Assembly (NCBI RefSeq): GCF_024713975.1
Contig: NC_091094.1
Location: 16,339,001 to 16,403,000, forward strand
DNA from: Paralichthys olivaceus
Lineage: Eukaryota; Chordata; Actinopteri; Pleuronectiformes; Paralichthyidae
Direction: 5' to 3'
DNA length: 64,000 nt
Below are positions 50,101 through 64,000 of this stretch, in pieces. Within the stretch, counting starts at the first letter, position 1. The number at the start of each line of letters is the position of its first letter. A program made the position numbers and the translations under genes. Below the pieces are notes generated by a model. The model had not been told where the DNA came from and did no database searches. It was given only the letters and a program-made list of their open reading frames with translations.

Positions 50101-53100
50101 CAGAAGAGCAGACCACTCACCCAGAGCTCTTTCCAAAGGTTCGCACAATTCTTATGAAAGAGGAAAAAAAAAAGGTACATTAATTATGCAGAGAGACAAC
50201 AAGTGATGATCCCAAACAATGGTACATGGTGGGGATTAATTCTGGAGCAGAATAACATGTATGTATAACATTTACCATGATACTGGTGATTAGATTAAGA
50301 CAATTAATTATATATGAAAAAATGGTTCCTACTGTTTTCTGCAGCCAGGTTGAAATGCAGGCCTTCATAGAGCAGAATGCTGTCCTCTGTTTTCTGCTGG
50401 TCTTCATAGTCAAAATCGTTGGTTCCTATGGGATTGGCCACACATCTTTTCTGGTTACGCAACTCGCGTAATTTTATGTCCTTCTCAATGGCCTGGCAAA
50501 AAACACAATGCATTGCCATCAGTGAACGTACCACTTAAATCCATCTCAAAGTATTTTACCTAATCCAGACAATTCTTTATATATGTGCATAGATTCAGCG
50601 CTAACCTCCTGAAGATTCTTCTCAAGGGTGCAGACAAAGAGCCAAAGGGAAGCATGGGCCTTGTCATCTTTTAGTCTATCAGCATTCTCGGCAGTCACTG
50701 ATTCTTCTTCCAGTAGCCGCAAAGCTTCATGGGTAAAATCAATTGCAGAGCTGTGTAATTAAAGAGAAATATAATAAACACAGTGAAAGGTTAGTGGGCT
50801 TCCTACAGTGTTGGTCCAGATGGTGGCAATCCAATTTGTACCCATACAAAACAAGATTGTACCCAAAACATTGTTCAGGTACCAGGTCTGATATATTTGC
50901 CGCACCTTTACTATGTATTCACACAAATTAAGATTGTTGTTGCAAATTCTTTTAACACATAAGAGTCAAATGTGCAGCTTTAGTTTCATAAACCACTGTT
51001 TAATAAATGTATTAACATTATATTTACATAAAATCATGGTTTTCCTAAGTTTCCCTCTTTCAACCACTTGATTTCTTGCTCATTTCTTTAAGACTCGTTT
51101 GGTAGTATGTATATGAACAGTGATCATAACATCAAATTGATATTCACAATGACTACTGGAAAACCAAAGGTATTTTTCTGTTAAGAAACACTATTCCTTG
51201 TAAATGTGGATGTAAACGAAAGCTCCTACCAATCAGTCTGTTCACTGAAGTCCTGGAAACACACAACTTGGGCCATTTCACAGAGGTAGACAGCACGTAG
51301 GTGGGTGTAGGAGCTCTCCTCATGGCAGATGTCCAACAGGTCACAAAGTGTGTTATAACGTTCCTGGGCAGTGTCCCCTGCCACCTCCTTATAGGCACGC
51401 AGCTCTTCCTCCAAAAGGCAGAGCATCACTTTCTCATCAGGGACGTCAGGACCAAAACCATCACGTAATGTCCTGTTATAAGACAAGCAAACACTTGTAA
51501 GTTTCCATACTTGTGAATAAAACTAAAATTCAAAAACCTAACTAGTAAACACAACAGAGGACCTAGCTATTACATATCTAGTCAGGAATTATTTAGAGAC
51601 TTTCATTTTAATACTGTAAACTTCATTACCACATATCCTAGAGGTGGGGAAATGAATTGCTTCATGGATCTGAACAGTACTGATGTTTACTTTGTTTGTA
51701 CCCTGAGACAGTAAAGGCTAAAGATGCAGCACACAAGTCTAAACTGAACTAATGTCAAATCAATGTGAAGATCACTGACCACTTTTATAGACTCACTGTT
51801 ATTGTCATATTTTTTGTATTTTGTAAATTACAGCACACTTGTATTAACAGTAACCTCTATAGTCACACAGTGATAACAAAATAAATCATATATAAAATGA
51901 ATATCTTTGAAGCATCGATAATCATTTTATAATCGAATCGTAACCCTTTGAATCAGAATCGAATTGTGTGGTGCCAAGAGATTCCCACCCCTATAAGTAC
52001 CTGAGTCTAATGTCCTCCTCAGAGTTACGTGCTGCATCAGTCTTGGTTTTCACCCACAGGGAGACTGGTTCTGCCATATGAGTGAGAATGTTATCCCCCA
52101 GGGCTTTTAGCCACAGAATCACCCAGTCGAGTGCTCGCTCCAATTGTCCAGCCCGCCGAGAAGTCTGCACCGCCAGCATGAAGGGTCGGCACAACTAGAT
52201 GATAATAATAATCGCCATTAAGAATTAGAAGTGGTGAAAACAATGACTATAATCATTTTAGTTTGCTTCTATCCAAGAATATTCTAGACTTAGTAACCTC
52301 TGCCAAGGTAGTTATGTTTTCATCTGTTTTTGTTTGTTAGACATAAACTACTCAACTGATTTCCATGAAATATCATGCAGTGGTGGTTCCTGACCCAAGG
52401 AAGAATCTACTGACTTTTGACATTGTGAGATAGGGCTTTTTTTTTTACGATTATTGTAAATTTCTCAGACAATGATAATTCATAGATCTTGAAAACAAAT
52501 AAATCAGGCATGTGTAGGGGGTTGATAGTTATGAGTTGGTGCAATTTGGTGCAGATCCAAACTTAAAGATCAGGTTCTGTCAATTTATATGTGGTATCAA
52601 AAGAGGACTGTTGGGCCTTTGCAGAGGTATCAACTCTACTGAGTACCCTTCCAGTTAAGATATGATGTGCTGTGAAATGTGATGCATAATAGATCAAAAA
52701 CATGATTAAGGAGTTTACCCGATCAACAGAGAGTGAGACAGGGCAATTCTTGCAAAGATCCTTGCAGAGGATCTCAACTAGCGTGAAGCCCTGGTCGTAG
52801 AGACGTCGATTGTACAATCCGCACACTAAGTTGCTCAAGGCTATCACTGCAATACACAGAGTGAACACAAATTAAAAAATGAAACACATTAAATGTCTTT
52901 ATTTTAACCGACCGATAAATAAAGTAGAGTATCACCACCTGCTTTGATGAGAAGACTTTCACTTGGCAGCTTGCGCACCTCAGTCATCATCTGCCCAGCT
53001 GTGGCTTGGCAGTACAGCAGCACTCTGTCCAGTATGTCACTGTTCTCCAGCTAAAACAACAAATCACAATCAGAACTTAAGTCCAAATCTAAGAACATTT

Positions 53101-55097
53101 AAACTGTTGAAACAAGTTGGTGTGAATGGATGCGACAGATGTCATCCTCACCTGTGATGCGAGCATGCTCTCGTAAGCAAAGACAAAGCCTTGGTAAATA
53201 CTGAAACACAGGGTCTGTTGCAGTCTGCTGCCCTCAGTCTGGCATGTCAAATCCTGTAAACATGAACAAGCCACAATTTACTCATCTCAAAAACTAAATT
53301 TGACCAATGAAAACATTTTTGGTGTTGTATGAGAATAATACAATGGTATCATTTTACTAGTAAGTAACCAGCCTCACCTTTTTTAACATGTTTAATATCT
53401 GCTCCTGATACTCCTCCAGGAATGAAAACCAAGCCAGGAGCAGAGGACCACTTAATCCCTTGTTGTGGCCATTCTCGACAGCCCACACCACAAGTCCACA
53501 CCCTTCCACAACTGCATGAGCTTCTTGTTCTCCCAGGTCGGCAGAGAGAGACCTCAAAGCTCGAGCACAGTTTGTCAAAACCTTGCCACTCTCCTCACCA
53601 GCCTTCATTGTTGAATGAATTTCTACAGCCCACCTGCCGAGCAACAGAGCTGTACACTGACAGTCAGCAGAGACGTCTCTGACCTCTCTCTCAATATCAC
53701 TCAGGAAGGTGGAAGCCAGATCGTAGTGTCCAGCTTTACAAAGCATCCTAACAGCAATTAGCAGGATTTCAAAAAGCACATATACACTTGATTTCTTAAT
53801 ATACTGCTTTGACCCTTCCTCCTTGCAGCCTTGACTTCCAGTCTGGCATCTGTTGAAAAGCAAGCGTAATTCCTGGAGAAGAAAAGAGGCATCCTCTTTG
53901 GTCACCACTCCAGAGGCACTCTCAAATTCAGCGATGGCATCCTCTGTGTATATGGGAGCTTTGGAGAAGGAGGGAGTCACACTTTCTGTGTCCAACAACA
54001 GGAGGAAGCTCAGAGCTTGCATCTGGCAGTGGAGTTTTTCTTGTGGATTTAGAGTCTTCCTGTCTTTGTTAGCAGATAATCCACTCCAGAGCACAGAGAA
54101 GCAGCTCCGCAAAAGAACAGAGTAGTCCTCACCCTAAAGACCATATAAATCTTGTTAAAGCTGATTGTAATGACACAATCATGCAGTGTGTATACGGGAG
54201 CACCGCTGTTAGAAGTTATACATACCTGTTGTGCTGTGGTAAGTCTGCTGTAAACCAGCCCCGACACATAGCTGCACAGGCTGTGAGCTTTTAAGGAGCT
54301 TAGCTTCTTGACGATATGGAAAATGATCTTTTCCATGTACAGCGGACAGCTCTGAGGAGCAAGTGCTGCAGAAATGTCGTAGCCATGAAGGGCACGCTCC
54401 ACCAGCTTCACCAACAGACTGATATGGTCTCGGTCAGGGCATCCAACTCCAAGTTGATGGTTACAGGCTCTGATGATCCTGTCACACAGCGTGCGACCCT
54501 GAAGGCCTGGTTTACTCTTCACATAATTCTGCAAAATGGAAACAAAACTGGTATAGCTTCTCTGCTTAATAGTTAATATTAAGATGTTTCATAAAGAAAA
54601 CATGTTTAATATCTAATATAGCAACTGGACTATTTGGAGGTAGGGAATCCTCATTTAAAATGAGCGCTTTAGTCCTAAACTAGCAAAACAACATTAACTT
54701 GTATTGAAAGTGGTTCATGTTATTAAAGATGTGATAAATTTGCTGTAGCCGCTCCAAAGCTATAAACAGTTTACCTTTTACAACTGTGTTAATGCAGTGT
54801 AAGCTAATCTGTAAATATGATTATTGTATCTTCTGTACATAGTTATTTGCTGATGTCTGATGCTGCTACAATTTTTGATTTTCATATTACATTGTTACAC
54901 TTATACAGAGATTTATCTCGGAGAGAGAAGCATCTTATTATTTCATTGTACTCGAGTACGATGACAACAAAGATCTTTGACTCTAATGTATACCGTTGAC
55001 TGAATGTTATGCTAACCTCGAGCTCCTGAAGCAAACGCTCCGTCTCCTCCACGGAAGCAGTCCGCTTGATGAACTCGTCCACCTTTAAGCATTTCAT
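41128..55097 (-). CDS. ESPL1: Separase (separin), cohesin-cleaving cysteine protease
   Basis: CD-clan protease that cuts the cohesin kleisin RAD21 at anaphase. 31 coding exons, 6501 nt, 2166 aa (human 2120): 55097-55017, 54528-54226, 54133-53378, 53253-53152, 53050-52939, 52846-52719, 52194-52001, 51472-51230, 50750-50606, 50492-50333, 50150-50011, 49624-49490, 49377-49261, 49140-48969, 48874-48746, 48601-48445, 47931-47822, 47614-46485, 46390-45991, 45660-45535, 45000-44787, 44672-44467, 43780-43653, 43211-43089, 42954-42805, 42647-42480, 42346-42242, 42166-42051, 41966-41883, 41663-41499, 41329-41128. The N-terminal two thirds are helical repeats. A basic/acidic linker carries a likely self-cleavage site (DKMR, 1540-1543). 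The catalytic His is in YVGHGAG (H2049), the Cys in [10 protein letters not shown] (C2075), and the end is [16 protein letters not shown]. The start follows an acceptor at 55105, so exon 1 is non-coding. Confidence 0.96.
43855..44246 (+). mobile_element. 5'-truncated LINE (L2/Maui-like) 3' end
   Basis: The + strand encodes [20 protein letters not shown], the C-terminal tail of fish non-LTR elements. An AT-rich 3' UTR follows and ends GTATTTCCCCAGTGTGTGG, then ATTAATAAGG..TATCTCATCTTA, the usual terminus. Antisense in the ESPL1 intron between exons at 44467 and 43780. Confidence 0.75.
45305..45435. repeat. Dispersed teleost repeat fragment
   Basis: Contains GGAGCCAATCCCAGCTGACA, AAGGTACACCC, AGGTCGCCAGTGTATTAGA and ACAACCATTCACACCTAA. 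These are the hallmark phrases of a very common fish intergenic repeat. Lies in the ESPL1 intron. Confidence 0.65.
51639..51993. mobile_element. hAT-type MITE next to an ESPL1 splice donor
   Basis: Ends TAGAGGTGGGGAAATG and GATTCCCACCCCTA are imperfect inverted repeats (TAGGGGTGGGAATC type). The right part has AATCGAATCG-type subterminal repeats and GTGCCAAGAG. No matching 8-bp target duplication. The right end is six bases from the donor GT (51999-52000) of ESPL1 coding exon 7. Confidence 0.75.
52288..52650. repeat. Dispersed repeat, family shared with 61112-61735
   Basis: Contains CATAAACTACTCAACTGATT, TCCATGAAATATCATG, GTGCAATTTGGTGCAGATCC and ACTGTTGGGCCTTTGCAGAG followed by CTCTACTGAGT. 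The copy at 61112-61735 has the matching phrases in the same order. Confidence 0.65.
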
Positions 55098-55104
55098 GTC
55101 GGAG

Positions 55105-55450
55105 GCTGTGGAGGACACGTCAGTCAGGAGTTAGTCATTTTATCTTTAAGCTCCATGAAGCGAAGTAGCTCAGCTGTGACGACATTAGCGACAACGTGCA
55201 GCGCAACATGAGAGTGGTTAACGTTCACACTGGCTAACATAGCTACAGGGAGCGTTACCCGCCACTGACCTGGAGCGGAAGACCTTCGTAGAGAAACCTT
55301 TATTCACAGCAGATGACGGAGACAGCCGATATCCACATGAACACACTTTGTACCGCTTTAATCAAACTAAAAGGATAAAATCCTCAACAACCTTCACAAG
55401 TGCACTGCTCGCGCACTCTTTTTTGAAAGGCGTCCGTTAACCAATCCGAC
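55105..55450 (-). promoter_or_regulatory. ESPL1 5' UTR exon and promoter
   Basis: A CTCCAG|GTCAGT donor at 55270 and the ACAG acceptor before 55105 define a short 5' UTR intron. Upstream, on the minus strand, are an inverted CCAAT box (CCAAT at 55441-55445 on +) and a CHR-like TTTGAA (55422-55427 on +), the motif pair seen in G2/M genes. There are also ETS-like CCGGAT and CGGAAG sites. The start site is not determined. Confidence 0.45.
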
Positions 55451-55838
55451 AAGACATCCGGTTTTATGCGGAAGTTTAGGGGACTTGTGGGTAATGTAGT
55501 TTCTTTGCCATGTACGAGTGCCCCTTCAGGTTCAGAACCAATGACCCACGTTTGAAAACCAATGTTTAAACAAATAAAAGTTTGCATCTTTATCAGAAAC
55601 ATGGCTACACATAATATCTCCCATAAACAACAGGCTGGAAATGCAAGTAAAGTAATTATGCTTTCTACATTTTGCTCAATTAACATTATTTTAACAGTAT
55701 TTCCATAAAAATATACATAACTCAAATACATAAAGCAAATGACCAACGTTACAGAATGACCAATTTCAGAGTATGTTAGTATGTTGATTATTACTGATGC
55801 AGCATCATTTTATGTTACTGCTATAAGGTGGGGTTCAT

Positions 55839-55917
<79 letters not shown>
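55839..55917. repeat. (GATA)n microsatellite
   Basis: About 19 tandem GATA units between the PFKM 3' end and the ESPL1 promoter. Confidence 0.95.
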
Positions 55918-56294
55918 TAAGGCATAAGGTTAGCTCCACTGCTGTTTATCGTGAATATTTATCCAGGATAACCTGTAATAATGCATCAGAATTTATTGTT
56001 TATAACACATTTTGTGCTATTAATCTGAATCTACAAAGTAAGTTATAATGAAAATTAGCAAATACATGTAGTGAAGGAGAAAGTACAATATTTCAATATT
56101 TTCCCCAAAATGCAGAAGACCACAGGTTTTCAAAGTGTTTAAATAGCTGCTCTAAAAGGTGAATCCAAATAATCGTGGGACTTTTGAGTGTTTATTGTGG
56201 GACTTGCTCGTCTTTATTCATATTGCACTTTTCAAAGAAAGGGTTGCTTCAAAAAGAAAACAGACATGTGGCGTCAGGTCGAGAATAAAGGCTT

Positions 56295-62798
<6,504 letters not shown>

Positions 62799-64000
62799 CT
62801 GTCGGCAAAGTGCATGCACAATATGCATTATAAATACATAATGTTATGATAGCATTCAAACAAAGGTGGAACTACCTGAACAGGATGGTGGGAAAAATAT
62901 GTTGAAAATACTAATTACTGTAATAAATGGTTTTGGATTTATCAAATATTAAATACAAAAATCAGTTTTGTTATAAATATACATAATGATGATTAATATG
63001 TTGTATTTCATGTAAGTACTGCAGTTAAAACTATTTGGCCTTTAGCTTGAGTGAGTTATTTTTAGAGCCCTTTAACATGCTGCATGGATGTTGCAAAACT
63101 CTCAATCATTGACTAATATTATTATTTTGTTGCTGATGGTGAGCAACGACAAAAACAACAAGCTTAAGGTAAAGACAGATGATTATAACTGTGGTGTAAT
63201 TTTGTTTTTCAGGAAAGGCAACTTGGCCTCTTGGGACTGGGTTACTTAAAGGACATGATTTGAATAGATTAACGTTAGGTGTGCCAAGCGCATCTCCACT
63301 TACAGTTTAAAGGAGGAGAGGAGAGAAATGTGGAGTAAAAGCAGCCTGCTCACTCACTACCTCTCCACTTTACAAACACATGACAGAAAGGTCATGCCTC
63401 TAAAATTAGCCCTCTAACAGATACAGTGTGAGAGAGACAGGGAGGGAGATACAGAAAGTCGGACTAAATCAAGGAAGATATCAAGATGATTAAAAAGGCA
63501 AGACTGTGATTAGGAACAATAAAGGTGAAAAGGAAGAAGGGTCAGGGTTAGCCTTTTCATCAGTTTGGCTAAGGTTAAGATTGGTAGAGAAACAAGCAGA
63601 TGGAGCGGTCAGTGTCTCACACATTCACCCTACAGGGTGGTGTGGGGTCACTGACACGTCCTAAAGGTCGCAGTGGCGATATGGTCCTCGTCAAGTTAAA
63701 GGTCAGAGGAGCATCTGTCTGACGCTGTGGTCTGAGCAGCTTGGAATGAGGGAGGTCATGCTGCCCTTTTCAATAAGTTATGCTAAGATTTCAGATGATA
63801 ACTAGCTAGATTGGACTTCTCTAGTACACAGAGATGTTATTACAGGCTATATTATACTTAAAACAAGTTTTAAGCTGTTGACAAGCTAAGCTACTGTGTG
63901 GAGCTCTGTGTGGTCTATCTAAGGCAATCAATGGAGAGACATGAACATTTTCGACTCTCCTCTATTTCTAGGCATTTCTCTCATTTTACAACATAACTAC
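62799..64000 (-). other. PFKM intron (5' side), no exon seen
   Basis: I looked on the minus strand for the first PFKM coding exon (text around VLTSGGDAQG) and did not find it. The sequence is AT-rich on the left and mixed on the right, with no repeat I could define. Confidence 0.6.

Noticed and set aside
55839-55917. CRISPR-like or regulatory array
   Set aside because: A plain GATA microsatellite with no spacers.

Overview
The window is vertebrate nuclear DNA, almost certainly from a ray-finned (teleost) fish. Its genes have many short exons with GT/AG introns, CpG-rich first exons and long AT-rich non-coding stretches. The introns hold typical fish repeats: microsatellites, hAT- and Harbinger-like MITEs, a decayed Tc1 element and LINE fragments. 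I recognised no prokaryotic, viral, CRISPR or operon-like content.

All five recognised protein-coding genes that have their stop codon here, plus one first exon, lie on the minus strand in a head-to-tail row. From left to right on the + strand: the first coding exon of a DIP2-family gene (12036-12120, most likely DIP2B by neighbourhood), whose first intron fills positions 1-12035; ATF7 (14420-20399, 11 coding exons, 485 aa); an unassigned two-exon candidate gene (22013-22785); LARP4 (24548-33377, 15 coding exons, 750 aa); PFDN5 (35351-38325, 6 exons, 155 aa); ESPL1/separase (41128-55097, 31 coding exons, 2166 aa); and PFKM (56295-62798, 21 exons, lacking only the first coding exon beyond the right edge). 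Exon models were joined by hand. Every junction keeps the reading frame and has a GT donor and an AG acceptor.

The most unusual structure is a 1.26-kb broken copy of the middle of PFKM (39817-41072). It lies in inverted orientation just downstream of ESPL1, so separase is bracketed by inverted PFKM sequence. The copy has lost one exon, has a frameshift, and supplies the nearest poly(A) signals for ESPL1. ESPL1 messages may therefore end in antisense PFKM sequence.

The second item is the candidate gene at 22013-22785. It has two exons with a phase-matched junction, coding-like composition and its own poly(A) signal, but I could not assign it to a family.

Functionally the genes are a mixed housekeeping set: transcription factor (ATF7), poly(A)-mRNA stability factor (LARP4), prefoldin chaperone subunit (PFDN5), cohesin protease (ESPL1) and glycolytic enzyme (PFKM). 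Nothing in the sequence suggests that they form one pathway.
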